DNA of 64,000 nucleotides, taken from contig JAJXUC010000002.1 in NCBI GenBank assembly GCA_021783435.1, positions 1 through 64,000 of the forward strand. Direction: 5' to 3'. A program made the translations under genes and the position numbers. Numbering within the stretch: the first letter of the stretch is position 1; each line of letters opens with the position of its first letter. Positions 29,387-39,018 of this stretch are shown here, piece by piece. The notes beneath the pieces were generated by a model that saw only the letters and a list, made by a program, of their open reading frames with translations, did not search any database and was not told the DNA's origin. The stretch is from Pseudomonadota bacterium. GTDB lineage: Bacteria; Pseudomonadota; Gammaproteobacteria; Burkholderiales; Burkholderiaceae.

Positions 29387-29863
29387 TCAACGCGCGATGG
29401 TGTTGGTGCGACGAATCTTGTTCTGCAGCTGGATGAGGCCGTAAAGCAGCGCTTCGGCCGTGGGCGGGCAGCCCGGGACGTACACATCCACCGGCACGAT
29501 GCGGTCACAACCGCGCACCACGGAATAGGAGTAGTGGTAATAACCACCGCCGTTGGCACAGGAACCCATGGACAGCACCCAGCGCGGTTCGGCCATCTGG
29601 TCGTAGACCTTGCGTAGAGCCGGCGCCATTTTGTTGCACAACGTTCCGGCGACGATCATCAGGTCGGACTGACGCGGACTGGGCCGGAAAACGATGCCGA
29701 AGCGGTCCAGGTCATAACGCGCAGCACCCGCATGCATCATTTCAACTGCGCAGCAGGCAAGGCCGAACGTCATGGGCCAGAGCGACCCGGTGCGCGTCCA
29801 GTTGATCAGCTTGTCGGCCGACGTGGTGATGAATCCTTCGTTCAGAACCCCTTCGATGCTCAT
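29387..29863 (-). CDS. nuoB: NADH-quinone oxidoreductase subunit B, cluster N2
   Basis: This 158-residue subunit holds the terminal [4Fe-4S] cluster N2. The tandem cysteines are seen in [11 protein letters not shown], with further ligands in [11 protein letters not shown] and [16 protein letters not shown]. It hands electrons to quinone. Length is typical. Confidence 0.97.
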   Translation of the reverse strand: MSIEGVLNEGFITTSADKLINWTRTGSLWPMTFGLACCAVEMMHAGAARYDLDRFGIVFRPSPRQSDLMIVAGTLCNKMAPALRKVYDQMAEPRWVLSMGSCANGGGYYHYSYSVVRGCDRIVPVDVYVPGCPPTAEALLYGLIQLQNKIRRTNTIAR

Positions 29864-29890
29864 GCTTGTTCCCCAAGGTGTGGACCGAGA

Positions 29891-30250
29891 TTACTCCCAG
29901 TCCAGCGCCCCCTTTTTCCATTCGTAGATAAAGCCCACCACAAGAATGGACAGGAAGATCATCATGGCCCAGAACCCCGTTGCCCCGATCTGCTTGAGCA
30001 CCACGGCCCAGGGGAAAAGGAAAGCAATTTCCAGATCGAACAGGATGAACAGGATGGCGACCAGGTAATAGCGCACATCGAATTTCATACGCGCGTCCTC
30101 AAAAGCCTCGAAGCCGCACTCATAGGGTGCATTCTTGGCGCTGTCGGGACGGCTGGGGCCAAGTAGACGACCCAAAGCCAGCGGTGCGATACCCACGCCG
30201 GTGCCGACCAGAATGAAGAGCAAAACCGGTAAATATTGCTCAAGAAACAT
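29891..30250 (-). CDS. nuoA: NADH-quinone oxidoreductase subunit A
   Basis: This 119-residue membrane subunit with three helices has the conserved [39 protein letters not shown]. It is the first nuo gene and has a strong ribosome site (AGGAGG four bases before ATG). Some 150 bases separate it from the 3' end of tRNA-Leu, so the tRNA promoter may also serve the operon. Confidence 0.97.
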   Translation of the reverse strand: MFLEQYLPVLLFILVGTGVGIAPLALGRLLGPSRPDSAKNAPYECGFEAFEDARMKFDVRYYLVAILFILFDLEIAFLFPWAVVLKQIGATGFWAMMIFLSILVVGFIYEWKKGALDWE

Positions 30251-30404
30251 CAGGCCTCCTCTTCGTGACTTCGTCGATGCAAACCGGAAACTTGCTAGCC
30301 AACACGCTGCATGAGACAGCAGGTCAACAGCCCGCCGCGGCCCGCCACAGTCGTTAAAGCGTAGGTGAGGACCGCTATTTATTGTTTGATGTACTGCAAC
30401 ATTT

Positions 30405-30489
30405 TGGTGCCGACGGCGAGACTCGAACTCGCACAGCTTTCGCCACTACCCCCTCAAGATAGCGTGTCTACCAATTTCACCACGTCGGC
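30405..30489 (-). tRNA. tRNA-Leu (GAG)
   Basis: An 85-base tRNA read on the minus strand folds fully. The acceptor GCCGACG pairs with CGTCGGC, followed by discriminator A and an encoded CCA. The anticodon stem CTATC/GGTAG encloses loop TTGAGGG, so the anticodon is GAG (Leu, codons CUC/CUU). There is a long class II variable arm (TGGCGAAAGCTGT), and the T arm is GCGAG-TTCGAGT-CTCGC. It lies between secG and nuoA, a conserved place for a tRNA-Leu in betaproteobacteria. Confidence 0.96.
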
Positions 30490-30545
30490 AAAACCTCATC
30501 CAACTCGTTGTGTTGCAAACCTTCTCGAATGCAACTCAACCCAGC

Positions 30546-30575
30546 ATTTTAGCCGCCTCGCATGCTTCCAAGCAA
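30546..30575 (-). promoter_or_regulatory. sigma70-type promoter for tRNA-Leu and possibly nuo
   Basis: On the minus strand TTGCTT and TAAAAT are separated by 18 bases and lie about 57 bases upstream of the tRNA 5' end. They are the best -35/-10 pair in the 181-base gap between secG and the tRNA. No strong terminator follows secG, so read-through from upstream is also possible. Confidence 0.45.
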
Positions 30576-30670
30576 CGCATAACCATGCCTGTTTGCGCAA
30601 CGACAAGTTTCACGAGCAGTGCACGTTGACAAGCCGCCGGAAATGATGTTTTGCAATGCAGCATCCAAAC

Positions 30671-31126
30671 TTACTTTGCGCCACTTGTCTTCGGCGCGGG
30701 AACTGCAACAGTCTTGGCTGCAGGCTTGGCCGCTGAAGCAACCTGGGCTGCAGGACCTGCGCCCGGAATCTGAGCGATGCCGGCAGGCATCGACGATGCT
30801 GCCGGCTTGGCCGCAGCACTGGCTGCCTGTGCCGCGGCAGGTTTCTCGGTACCTGCCAGTTTGCTCATCAAGCCACCGCCCTCACCTGGCTGATTACCGA
30901 AATAGGCCAGTGCCAGGGTACAGACAAAAAAAAGCGTGGCAGCGACCGCCGTACTGCGGCTGAGAAAATTGGCAGAACCAGTAGCACCGAACAGGCTTCC
31001 GGATGAACCGGAACCGAAGGATGCCCCCATATCGGCGCCTTTGCCGTGCTGCATGAGGATCAGGCCGACCATGGCGAGCGCGGACAGGATTTGAATGACG
31101 AGAATGAGGGTCAGGGCGATATGCAT
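30671..31126 (-). CDS. secG: SecG, protein-export membrane subunit
   Basis: This 151-residue subunit of the SecYEG translocon has two TM helices (about residues 3-25 and 55-75) around the conserved loop ILMQHGKGADMGASFGSGSSGSLFGATGSANFLSRSTA. After residue ~90 comes a low-complexity Ala/Pro/Lys tail of 60 residues (AAKPAAKTVAVPAPKTSGAK at the end). It makes the protein longer than the ~110 of E. coli; such tails are common in betaproteobacterial SecG. It is 30 bases behind tpiA. Confidence 0.95.
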   Translation of the reverse strand: MHIALTLILVIQILSALAMVGLILMQHGKGADMGASFGSGSSGSLFGATGSANFLSRSTAVAATLFFVCTLALAYFGNQPGEGGGLMSKLAGTEKPAAAQAASAAAKPAASSMPAGIAQIPGAGPAAQVASAAKPAAKTVAVPAPKTSGAK

Positions 31127-31156
31127 GATGAAATCGGGTGAGGTCGGGGTGCGGCT

Positions 31157-31906
31157 TCAGGTGGAAAACCCGGCTGCGTCAACAATGGCGAGGAAATCGG
31201 CAGCTTTCAGCGAAGCTCCGCCAATCAGCCCGCCGTCGATATCCGGCTGGGCAAAAAGTTCGACAGCGTTGTCGGGCTTGACACTGCCGCCGTAAAGCAG
31301 GCGGATGGCAGCAGCACCCGCATGATGGCGAACGGCGCGCTGGCGTATGAAAGCATGAACCTCTTGGGCTTGCGCCGGGCTTGCGGTGCGTCCGGTGCCG
31401 ATGGCCCAGACCGGTTCATAAGCCAAGACGATCTGGTCGATGCGTTCGCCTAACAGCAGCAACACCGCGTCGAGTTGCGTCCCGACGACGGCCTCGGTTT
31501 GGCCACGCTCGCGCTGTTCCAGGGTTTCGCCAACGCAAACAACAGGCGTCATGCCCGCATCCAATGCGCGCTGGGCCTTCATGGCCACCGTGCTGTCAGC
31601 CTCGGCGTGGAGGGCGCGGCGCTCGGAATGTCCAACGATGACATGGCCGCAGTCGAAATCGCGCAGCATGCTCACCGAAACCTCCCCGGTGTATGGGCCT
31701 TGCTCATGCGCGGAGCAGTCTTGCGCACCGAGGTTGATGGGCGTTCTGGCCAGTAAACCCTGCGCCTGTGCCAGGTATGGGCTGGGAACGCACACAACCA
31801 CATCGCAAGCAGGCGCAGGCGCGGCAATCAAAGCGTCCAGCAGGGTCTTGTTGGCGGCCAGCGTGCCGTGCATTTTCCAGTTGCCTGCAACCATCTTGCG
31901 ACGCAT
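31157..31906 (-). CDS. tpiA: triosephosphate isomerase
   Basis: This 249-residue TIM barrel interconverts dihydroxyacetone phosphate and glyceraldehyde-3-phosphate. The catalytic residues are present: Lys in AGNWKMHG, His in VIVGHSERR and Glu in [11 protein letters not shown], with the phosphate-binding [10 protein letters not shown] near the end. Length is normal. It is co-directional with qor (32-base gap) and secG. Confidence 0.97.
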   Translation of the reverse strand: MRRKMVAGNWKMHGTLAANKTLLDALIAAPAPACDVVVCVPSPYLAQAQGLLARTPINLGAQDCSAHEQGPYTGEVSVSMLRDFDCGHVIVGHSERRALHAEADSTVAMKAQRALDAGMTPVVCVGETLEQRERGQTEAVVGTQLDAVLLLLGERIDQIVLAYEPVWAIGTGRTASPAQAQEVHAFIRQRAVRHHAGAAAIRLLYGGSVKPDNAVELFAQPDIDGGLIGGASLKAADFLAIVDAAGFST

Positions 31907-31938
31907 CTTGTATCGTCTCCTCTAGGAATTGTCCGGGA

Positions 31939-32928
31939 TCAGGGCCACGTCAACACGATCTTGCCGATGTGCTGACCTGCTTCCATCAGCGCGTGCGCTT
32001 GGGCCACCTGCTCGGCCGGCAACACCGCGTGAAGACGGGGCCGAACCTGCCCGGCTTCCATCAGCGGCCAGACCTTGTCGCGCAAGGCCAGCGCCACACC
32101 CGACTTGAAGGCCACGCTGCGGGCCCGCAAGGTGGAACCCGTGATCGTCAGGCGGCGACGCATCAACAGTGAGGCATCGAACCCGGCCGCCGTACCGCCT
32201 TGCACCGCGATGATGACCAGGCGGCCATCTTCCGCCATGCAACCGAGTTCACGCGCCACGTAGTCGCCTGCAACCATGTCGAGCAGCACATCGACGCCTC
32301 GTCCCTTGGTGTGCTCACGCACCTGCTCGGCAAAATCCTGCGTGCGGTAGTTGATGGCGCGCACTGCGCCGAGATCCAGGCATGCCTGACATTTCATGTC
32401 CGACCCGGCAGTCGCCCAAACGGTGGCACCGAGCGCATGCGCCAGTTGAATGGCGGTGGTGCCGATACCGCTCGTGCCACCCTGGACCAACAGCAACTCG
32501 CCGGCCTTGAGCGCGCCGCGCTCGAACACGTTGTGCCAGACCGTGAAAAAAGTCTCGGGTAGCGCGGCGGCCTCGGCGTCGCTCAAGATCTCCGGCACGG
32601 GAAGGCACTGGCCCACGGGAGCAACGCAATACTCGGCGTAGCCGCCGCCCGTCAGCAAGGCGCAAACCCGCTGGCCTGGGCGCAGGGTAGACCCTCGCAG
32701 ATCGCCGCTGAGCACTTCGCCGCAAACCTCGAGCCCCGGAATGTCGGAGGCACCAGGCGGCGGCGGGTACAGGCCTTTGCGTTGCAGCACATCAGGCCGA
32801 TTGATGCCGAACGCGCGAACCCGCAGCAGCACTTCTCCAGGCCCAGGTTCGGGTCGATCGCGGCTCACCCAGCGAAGTACCTCCGGCGGGCCCGGTTGAC
32901 TGATCATCGCAACGAGCATGGACGTCAT
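31939..32928 (-). CDS. zinc-free NADPH:quinone oxidoreductase (MDR family)
   Basis: This 329-residue medium-chain reductase lacks the zinc-ligand set of alcohol dehydrogenases. It has an N-terminal GroES-like domain (GEVLLRVRAFGINRPDVLQRKG) and a Rossmann domain with LLVQGGTSGIGTTAIQLAHALGA. It is closest to the TP53I3/PIG3-like quinone reductases that reduce quinones or enones with NADPH. The gene is usually present between pnp and tpiA in Burkholderiales, as here. The exact substrate is not known. Confidence 0.87.
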   Translation of the reverse strand: MTSMLVAMISQPGPPEVLRWVSRDRPEPGPGEVLLRVRAFGINRPDVLQRKGLYPPPPGASDIPGLEVCGEVLSGDLRGSTLRPGQRVCALLTGGGYAEYCVAPVGQCLPVPEILSDAEAAALPETFFTVWHNVFERGALKAGELLLVQGGTSGIGTTAIQLAHALGATVWATAGSDMKCQACLDLGAVRAINYRTQDFAEQVREHTKGRGVDVLLDMVAGDYVARELGCMAEDGRLVIIAVQGGTAAGFDASLLMRRRLTITGSTLRARSVAFKSGVALALRDKVWPLMEAGQVRPRLHAVLPAEQVAQAHALMEAGQHIGKIVLTWP

Positions 32929-32976
32929 GGCAGTTCAGTTCAATGAGCGGGAGTGAAGACGCTTGAGAAGGCTGGC

Positions 32977-35112
32977 TCAGGACTGCTGTGGTTCGACCGG
33001 CGACGTCTGTTGAGCAACGGCTTCTTCCACGCCGAGCAGCGCCTTGATCGACAGACGGAAGCGACCCTTGTCGTCGGTTTCGATGACTTTCACACGCACC
33101 TTCTGGCCTTCCTGGATATGGTCGGAAACCTTGTTGATGCGCTCGTTGGCGATTTGGGAAATATGCAGCAGGCCATCCTTGCCCGGCAGCACGTTGACCA
33201 ATGCACCAAAGTCCAGCAGCTTGACCACCGTGCCGTCGTAGATCTGACCGATCTCGACCTCGGCGGTGAGCTCGCCGATGCGGCGCATGGCGTCCTTGGC
33301 ACGATCGGCATCGGTTGCGGCCACCGTGATGGTGCCATCCTCGGCGATATTGATCTGCGTGCCCGTCTCTTCGGTCAAGGCGCGGATGATGGCGCCGCCC
33401 TTGCCGATGACGTCGCGAATCCGCTCCGGGTTGATCTTCATGGTGTAGAGGCGCGGGGCAAACTGCGACACCTCGGTGCGCGCTCCGCCCACGGCTTGCT
33501 GCATCAGCCCCAGAATGTGCATGCGGCCTTCGCGCGCCTGCGCCAGCGCCACCTGCATGATTTCGCGGGTGATGCCCTGGATCTTGATGTCCATCTGCAA
33601 GGCCGTAATGCCAGTTGCGGAGCCCGCGACCTTGAAGTCCATATCGCCCAGATGGTCCTCATCACCGAGGATGTCGGTCAGCACCGCAAACCTGTTGCCC
33701 TCCTTGATCAGCCCCATGGCAATGCCAGCGACATGCGCCTTCAGCGGCACGCCCGCGTCCAGCAGGCTGAGGCAACCGCCGCAAACCGAGGCCATGGACG
33801 ATGAGCCGTTGGACTCGGTGACTTCCGACACCAGGCGCGTGGTGTACGCGAAATCTTCCTTCTTCGGCAGCACGGCCAGCAGTGCGCGCTTGGCCAAACG
33901 GCCATGGCCGATTTCGCGGCGCTTGGGCGAACCCATGCGGCCGGTTTCGCCGGTGGCGAACGGAGGCATGTTGTAGTGCAACAGGAAACGGTCGCGATAC
34001 TCACCGCCCAAAGCGTCGATGATTTGTGAATCCTGATCGGTGCCAAGCGTGGTCACCACCAGCGCCTGGGTTTCGCCACGGGTGAACAAGGCGCTGCCAT
34101 GGGTACGCGGCAACACACCGGTCCGGATCTCGATCGGGCGTACGGTCCGTGTGTCGCGCCCATCGATGCGGGGATCGCCGCTCAGAATCTGGCCACGCAC
34201 AATGCGCGCTTCCATGTCGAACATGATGGACTCGACCTTGGTGCTGTCGACCGTCGCACCGTCCTGGCTCAACGCCGCATGAACCTGGGCGTAGACCTGG
34301 CGCAGCGCATCGGTACGTGCCTGCTTCTGGGTGATCTTGTAAGCGGCGCGGAAACCTTCGCCCGCAACCGCTTCGATGCGGCCGATGAGGGCCTCGTCGC
34401 GCGCTTCCGGTTTCCAGTCCCAGGCCGGCTTGCCGCCTTCGCGCACCAGTTCATGAATGGCGTCGATCGCAGTCTGCATCTGCTTGTGGCCATACATCAC
34501 CGCCTCGAGCATGACATCTTCGGACAACTGGTCGGCTTCGGACTCCACCATCAACACGGCCGACTCGGTCCCGGCGACCACCAAGTCCAGCCGAGAATCA
34601 CCCAATTGGGCTTTGCTCGGGTTCAACACGTATTCGCCGTTGATATAAGCCACGCGGGCAGCACCCACCGGACCGTCGAACGGGATGCCCGAGATCGACA
34701 GCGCGGCACTGGCGGCGATCATGGCTGGAATGTCGGCATCGACGTCCGGGTTCAGCGACATCACATGGATGACGACCTGCACCTCGTTGTAGAACCCTTC
34801 CGGAAACAAGGGGCGAATCGGTCGGTCGATCAGGCGCGAGGTCAGGGTCTCGCCTTCGCTCAGGCGGCCTTCACGCTTGAAAAAGCCGCCAGGAATCTTG
34901 CCTGCGGCATAGGTCTTCTCGATGTAATCGACAGTGAGCGGAAAGAAATCCTGACCCGGCTTGGCCTGTTTGGCTGCCACCACCGTGGCGAGCACCACGG
35001 TATCGTCCATATTCAGCAACACAGCCCCGGAAGCTTGGCGCGCGATTTCGCCGGTCTCCATCGTGACGGTGTGTTGGCCCCATTGAAAAGTCTTGGTGAT
35101 TTTGTTGAACAT
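32977..35112 (-). CDS. pnp: polynucleotide phosphorylase
   Basis: This 711-residue 3'-5' phosphorolytic exoribonuclease of the RNA degradosome has two RNase PH domains (~1-230 and ~310-545), a KH domain ([24 protein letters not shown], ~560-615) and an S1 domain (~625-695: [32 protein letters not shown]). It ends in a short acidic/Gln tail. The start [12 protein letters not shown] is chosen over a frame ten codons longer. It lies downstream of rpsO, the classic pair in which PNPase controls its own mRNA. Confidence 0.97.
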   Translation of the reverse strand: MFNKITKTFQWGQHTVTMETGEIARQASGAVLLNMDDTVVLATVVAAKQAKPGQDFFPLTVDYIEKTYAAGKIPGGFFKREGRLSEGETLTSRLIDRPIRPLFPEGFYNEVQVVIHVMSLNPDVDADIPAMIAASAALSISGIPFDGPVGAARVAYINGEYVLNPSKAQLGDSRLDLVVAGTESAVLMVESEADQLSEDVMLEAVMYGHKQMQTAIDAIHELVREGGKPAWDWKPEARDEALIGRIEAVAGEGFRAAYKITQKQARTDALRQVYAQVHAALSQDGATVDSTKVESIMFDMEARIVRGQILSGDPRIDGRDTRTVRPIEIRTGVLPRTHGSALFTRGETQALVVTTLGTDQDSQIIDALGGEYRDRFLLHYNMPPFATGETGRMGSPKRREIGHGRLAKRALLAVLPKKEDFAYTTRLVSEVTESNGSSSMASVCGGCLSLLDAGVPLKAHVAGIAMGLIKEGNRFAVLTDILGDEDHLGDMDFKVAGSATGITALQMDIKIQGITREIMQVALAQAREGRMHILGLMQQAVGGARTEVSQFAPRLYTMKINPERIRDVIGKGGAIIRALTEETGTQINIAEDGTITVAATDADRAKDAMRRIGELTAEVEIGQIYDGTVVKLLDFGALVNVLPGKDGLLHISQIANERINKVSDHIQEGQKVRVKVIETDDKGRFRLSIKALLGVEEAVAQQTSPVEPQQS

Positions 35113-35302
35113 CGTGAACTCCGGTTCATGGGCGCGGGACAACCCCAGCGCCCCCTATCAGTTGCCAGGCCACGCACCGCGACCCAACTCGGCGGCAAGC
35201 ACAATGCCATTCCAGCGCAACTCTGGAAACTGGAAAGTCGCATTGGAATGACACAGCAGCACTTCCCTCGTCAACAGGCCGCATGCACCGCTCGACCCGC
35301 AC

Positions 35303-35346
35303 AACAAAACAAGGCGCCTGCGTCGAAGCTTCAACACAGGCGCCTT
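35303..35346 (-). terminator. intrinsic terminator/attenuator between rpsO and pnp
   Basis: On the minus strand AAGGCGCCTG and CAGGCGCCTT form a perfect 10-bp stem with 16 bases between, followed by GTTTTGTT. It begins 18 bases after the rpsO stop. In E. coli this interval also holds a terminator and the RNase III-processed pnp leader; partial read-through into pnp is likely. Confidence 0.75.
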
Positions 35347-35363
35347 GATCGCTCCACAACCTC

Positions 35364-35633
35364 TTACTTGCGCAGGCTCAGCTTGCTGATCAGCGACTTG
35401 TAACGCTCGGCATCCTTGGACTTGAGATAGTCCAACAGCTTGCGCCGACGGCTCACCATGCGCAGCAGACCACGCCGACCATGGTGGTCTTTGGCATGGA
35501 TCTTGAAATGCCCGGTCAACTCGTTGATACGGGCGGTCAGCAGCGCAACCTGGACCTCGGGGGACCCGGTATCCTTGGCTCCGCGCGCGTTGTCGGCAAC
35601 GATTTGTGCCGTATTGCTCTTGTCGAGACTCAT
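35364..35633 (-). CDS. rpsO: 30S ribosomal protein S15
   Basis: This is an 89-residue protein, exactly the family length, with [71 protein letters not shown]. It binds the central domain of 16S rRNA. The start follows a TCCTGGAGA ribosome site region; the frame extends 41 codons upstream without conservation. Confidence 0.98.
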   Translation of the reverse strand: MSLDKSNTAQIVADNARGAKDTGSPEVQVALLTARINELTGHFKIHAKDHHGRRGLLRMVSRRRKLLDYLKSKDAERYKSLISKLSLRK

Positions 35634-35960
35634 CTTGAAAGTTTCCTGGAGAGAACTGGCGAACGCAGAAGAAACCATTCCGCGCCGTGCAAAAATCAGC
35701 AGTTTACCTGATCGCAAGGATTGAGCGCCGCATAGTTGGCCGGGCTCCGCGCCCAATCATGAGGCATGCAGACCGAGACTGGATCCAGCCAATCGAGCTG
35801 CAGCCCCGCAAACTATCGGATGCGGCGGCAAAGATGCGTCGGTTTTCGTGAATAACTTCACGCGCTGTGGGCATTTCCAAGCGCCGGCTGCCAGGACATC
35901 ACCTGCAGCCGTTCAATTGCAGTTACATTGCGCCGATTTGTCTTGCATCGAGTCTCCGGC
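35634..35960 (+). other. 327-base divergent intergenic region, rpsO / metallophosphoesterase
   Basis: No coding or RNA gene is supported here. It must hold the promoter of rpsO (minus strand) and that of the phosphoesterase gene (plus strand). The only suggestive hexamers are TAAACT (minus, near 35703) and TACATT (plus, 35924-35929), neither with a convincing -35. The GC content falls near 35830-35870 (GTGAATAACTTCACG, itself a small palindrome). Confidence 0.5.
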
Positions 35961-36728
35961 ATGCGCCTTCAACTGCTATCCGACCTCCACCTGGAAACCG
36001 AAACCTTCGTCCCGCAGCCGGCCCCCGGTGCGGACATTCTGGTGCTGGCTGGCGACATTGACGCTGGGCACGACGGGCTGGATCTTTTTGCCCGTTGGCC
36101 CGTGCCCGTGGTGTTCATCGCCGGGAATCACGAGTTCGATCACAAGGATTTCGACGCCACTTTGCAGTCTTTACGCGCTCGGTGTGAGCGCCTTGGCATC
36201 ACCATGTTGGAGCGTGAAAGCGTCATTCTCCAGTTCGGTGAACAGCGCGTGCGCTTTTTGGGAACAACGCTCTGGAACGACTTTGAGTTGTTCGGCGCGT
36301 CGGAACGCTCCCGCTGCATGCGTGCCGCACGCTATTTCATCGAGGAAGTGCAGCGCTCCACCCGCCACGGCCTGCCGATGGATGCCGAATCCTTGCGCCA
36401 GGAAGGCCTGCGCAACAAGGCATGGTTGAGCGATCAACTCCAGGCCCCGTCCAGCAACTCGGGACACTACGACAAAACTGTGGTCATCACCCACTTTGCA
36501 CCCAGTCTGCGCAGCACCGATCTGCGTTACCCCGTGAATGGCGCGACGGCAAGTTTCTGCAACGCCTACGATCACCTGATCGAGCGCAGCCACCTCTGGA
36601 TCCACGGCCACCTGCACTGTCGCCACGACTATGCGGTGGGCATGTCTCGGGTAGTTTGCAATTCACGCGGACACGCCAGCAGCGGCGAAGACTACGACTT
36701 CCAACCCCAGGGTGTCTGGGAAGTTTGA
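35961..36728 (+). CDS. calcineurin-like metallophosphoesterase
   Basis: This 255-residue phosphoesterase carries the metal motifs of the superfamily: D-x-H in LLSDLHLE, GD in VLAGDID, GNHE in FIAGNHEFD, and later VVITHFAPS and IHGHLHCRHDY. The dinuclear site therefore looks complete. The substrate is unknown; relatives act on nucleotides or phosphoproteins. The start is set at MRLQLLSDLHLE, since the family begins directly with this strand. It is convergent with tsaD. Confidence 0.85.
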   Translation: MRLQLLSDLHLETETFVPQPAPGADILVLAGDIDAGHDGLDLFARWPVPVVFIAGNHEFDHKDFDATLQSLRARCERLGITMLERESVILQFGEQRVRFLGTTLWNDFELFGASERSRCMRAARYFIEEVQRSTRHGLPMDAESLRQEGLRNKAWLSDQLQAPSSNSGHYDKTVVITHFAPSLRSTDLRYPVNGATASFCNAYDHLIERSHLWIHGHLHCRHDYAVGMSRVVCNSRGHASSGEDYDFQPQGVWEV

Positions 36729-36729
36729 G

Positions 36730-36745
36730 CCGGCGTGAACGCCGG
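36730..36745 (+). terminator. small GC hairpin between convergent genes
   Basis: CCGGCG-TGAA-CGCCGG lies directly behind the phosphoesterase stop and 25 bases before the tsaD stop on the other strand. There is no T-run on either side, so it is at best a weak bidirectional stop or an RNA-end stabiliser. Confidence 0.3.
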
Positions 36746-36770
36746 AGCGGCGCGAAAGCCAATACCGCAT

Positions 36771-37862
36771 TCAGTCATGTGGCGGAGTGCAATCAGCCGT
36801 GTCCAGCGCTGTGGCTTCTGTGAGTTCTGCCAGATCCCAACGCGGCCGGATGTCGAAGGCGTAGCTGTGACTGGCTTTGGCAAGCCCCGCCTGCAAACGC
36901 CGGCAAGCGGCATAGGCAATCATCGGCCCGTTGTCCGTGCACCACTGCAGATCGGGATAGGAAACGCGCACGCCGACTTGCTGGCAAGCGACATCGAGCT
37001 TCTCGCGCAACCGGTTGTTCGCCCCCACCCCGCCCGCGACGACCAGGGTTCTGCGCCCGCTCTGACGCAAGGCCTGCATGGACTTCCAGCACAGCACGTC
37101 GGTGATGGCCTCCTGCGTGGATGCGGCCAAATCGGCGCGGCTTTGCTCGCAGATATTCGTCCCCAGTTGGTTCACCCGGGTCAGAACTGCAGTCTTCAGG
37201 CCCGCAAACGAAAAATCGAGGTCTCCGCTGTGCAACTTGGGCCTGGGCAAGGCAAACGCCTCGTGGTTGCCGAATGCGGCGAGCCGCGCCAGCGCAGGCC
37301 CGCCCGGATACCCCAGGCCCAGCAGTTTGGCGGACTTGTCGAACGCCTCGCCGGCGGCGTCATCCACCGTCTCACCGAGCAGCCGGTAGCGACCGAGATC
37401 AGCGACGTCTAGCAACATCGTATGGCCTCCCGAGACCAGCAAGGCGACGAAAGGAAAAGTCAGCGTCGGGTCGGTCATCAGGGGTGACAGCAAATGACCC
37501 TCCAGGTGGTGCACACCCAGGAGCGGCTTGTCCGCGGCCATCGCCAGTGCAGTCGCCAGACCCGCCCCAACCAGCAACGCGCCTGCCAAGCCCGGGCCGC
37601 GCGTGTAGGCAATCGCGTCCATCCGGTCGAGGGAACAACCCGCGTCGCGCAAGGTCTGCTGCAGCAGAGGTAGTGTTCGCGCGATATGGTCGCGGGACGC
37701 CAACTCGGGCACCACGCCGCCGTAGGCCTGGTGCATGACCACTTGCGAATGCAAGGCATGCGCCAGAAGACCATCCCGGCTGTCATACACAGCAATCCCG
37801 GTTTCATCGCACGACGTCTCCAAGCCGAGAACGCGGATGGGGCCGGGTAGCTGCTTGGCCAT
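36771..37862 (-). CDS. tsaD: tRNA threonylcarbamoyladenosine transferase TsaD
   Basis: This 363-residue ASKHA-fold enzyme puts the threonylcarbamoyl group on A37 of ANN-decoding tRNAs, together with TsaB/TsaE. It shows the N-terminal [16 protein letters not shown], the metal motif [18 protein letters not shown] and [10 protein letters not shown]. The start chosen (MAKQLPGP) is the one nearest the conserved core. Upstream in-frame ATGs at 37898 and 37910 are possible and none has a strong ribosome site. It is divergent from rpsU, a common neighbour. Confidence 0.95.
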   Translation of the reverse strand: MAKQLPGPIRVLGLETSCDETGIAVYDSRDGLLAHALHSQVVMHQAYGGVVPELASRDHIARTLPLLQQTLRDAGCSLDRMDAIAYTRGPGLAGALLVGAGLATALAMAADKPLLGVHHLEGHLLSPLMTDPTLTFPFVALLVSGGHTMLLDVADLGRYRLLGETVDDAAGEAFDKSAKLLGLGYPGGPALARLAAFGNHEAFALPRPKLHSGDLDFSFAGLKTAVLTRVNQLGTNICEQSRADLAASTQEAITDVLCWKSMQALRQSGRRTLVVAGGVGANNRLREKLDVACQQVGVRVSYPDLQWCTDNGPMIAYAACRRLQAGLAKASHSYAFDIRPRWDLAELTEATALDTADCTPPHD

Positions 37863-38021
37863 GGCCTCGGGTTCCGGTGGACGCATCGATTCATCCATAT
37901 TCTTTTGCATGACGCAGGGTCGTGTGGTGTGATGGGCACATTTTGGGCCGATTTTCAACCCTGAGCGCCGGGTAGCGCCAACATCCAAGATGGCTGATCC
38001 TCAAAAATCAGTCCGAGCCGT

Positions 38022-38027
38022 TATACT
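38022..38027 (+). promoter_or_regulatory. candidate -10 box (TATACT) of rpsU
   Basis: TATACT lies 67 bases upstream of the rpsU ATG in an AT-richer stretch of the tsaD-rpsU divergent region. The -35 region 16-18 bases further upstream is poor (CCTCAA), so strength cannot be judged. Confidence 0.4.
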
Positions 38028-38094
38028 TCACAAGTTTATTTCGTCCAATCCAGCCGAGCTTTGCTCGGACTTTGCTGAAAGGTAGTAATTTGCA

Positions 38095-38307
38095 ATGACC
38101 ACGATTCGCATCAAAGAAAATGAACCCTTCGATGTTGCACTGCGCCGATTCAAGCGCACGATTGAAAAACTCGGCCTGCTGACGGACCTGCGGGCTCGCC
38201 AGTTCTATGAAAAGCCCACTGCCGAGCGCAAACGCAAGAAAGCTGCTGCCGTCAAGCGTCACTACAAGCGCATTCGCAGCCACATGCTGCCCAAACGTCT
38301 GTACTGA
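38095..38307 (+). CDS. rpsU: 30S ribosomal protein S21
   Basis: This 70-residue, highly basic protein starts [29 protein letters not shown] and ends in a Lys/Arg-rich tail, typical of S21. A GAAAGG stretch lies upstream of the ATG. It is followed by yqeY; primase and rpoD, which complete this operon in many proteobacteria, are not here because folE2 converges from the other side. Confidence 0.98.
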   Translation: MTTIRIKENEPFDVALRRFKRTIEKLGLLTDLRARQFYEKPTAERKRKKAAAVKRHYKRIRSHMLPKRLY

Positions 38308-38405
38308 ACCTTGGGTTCGCCTGGCGGGCTATCAGCCATGCTGAGCTCAGGCACGGGTTCCAGGTTGTGGTTTTTGTGTTGATGAATGCTGAATTCTGCC
38401 CGCTG

Positions 38406-38423
38406 GCCCGCAAATTTGCGGGC
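38406..38423 (+). terminator. perfect 18-base palindrome between rpsU and yqeY
   Basis: GCCCGCAAATTTGCGGGC is followed by TTCTTGCC and then the yqeY ATG at 38432. As RNA it forms a GC-capped stem. It may terminate most rpsU transcripts. It also occupies the place where the yqeY ribosome site should be, so it could limit yqeY translation. Confidence 0.5.
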
Positions 38424-38431
38424 TTCTTGCC

Positions 38432-38884
38432 ATGATGAACCTCAAATCACGCATTCAAGATGACATGAAGGCTGCGATGCGCGCCAAGGAAACGGATCGC
38501 CTTGGCACCATTCGCATGCTGTTGGCGGCGATCAAGCAGAAAGAAGTCGACGAACGTGTAGAACCCGACGATGCCGCCGTCGTTGCCATTCTCGACAAGA
38601 TGATCAAGCAACGCCGCGATTCCATCAGCCAGTTCGAAGCCGGCGGCCGCGAAGACCTCGCGGCGAAGGAGCGCCTGGAAATCACCGTCCTCCAACCCTA
38701 CTTGCCGGCACGGCTGAGCGGCGACGCACTTGACCAGGAAATCCATGCCGTGATGAGCGAGGTCGGCGCCCGTACACCGCAAGACCTTGGCAAGGTGATG
38801 GGGCCGCTCAAGACGCGCCTGGCGGGCCGTGCCGATATGGCCGTCGCCTCGGCACGTGTCAAAGCCTTGCTGAACTCAGCCTGA
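38432..38884 (+). CDS. GatB/YqeY family protein
   Basis: This 150-residue protein of the YqeY family resembles the C-terminal tail domain of the GatB amidotransferase subunit. Seen: LKSRIQDDMKAAMRAKETDRLGTIRMLLAAIKQKEVDERV and the later GKVMGPLKTRLAGRADMAVASARVKALL. Family function is not settled; a tRNA-linked role is assumed from the GatB similarity. It starts 124 bases after rpsU with no visible Shine-Dalgarno and a strong hairpin immediately upstream. ATG at 38435 is an alternative start. Confidence 0.9.
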   Translation: MMNLKSRIQDDMKAAMRAKETDRLGTIRMLLAAIKQKEVDERVEPDDAAVVAILDKMIKQRRDSISQFEAGGREDLAAKERLEITVLQPYLPARLSGDALDQEIHAVMSEVGARTPQDLGKVMGPLKTRLAGRADMAVASARVKALLNSA

Positions 38885-39018
38885 GTTTGCGCCACGAATC
38901 TGCCGCGCTTGGACGAGTTCGGTTCGCGACACCTGCATTGAGGTGACGAAAGGCCCCTCGAAGAGTTGTCCTGTTGTCCCTCCGGGAGGAGAGCAGCCTC
39001 GAGGACTGCTGCGGATAC

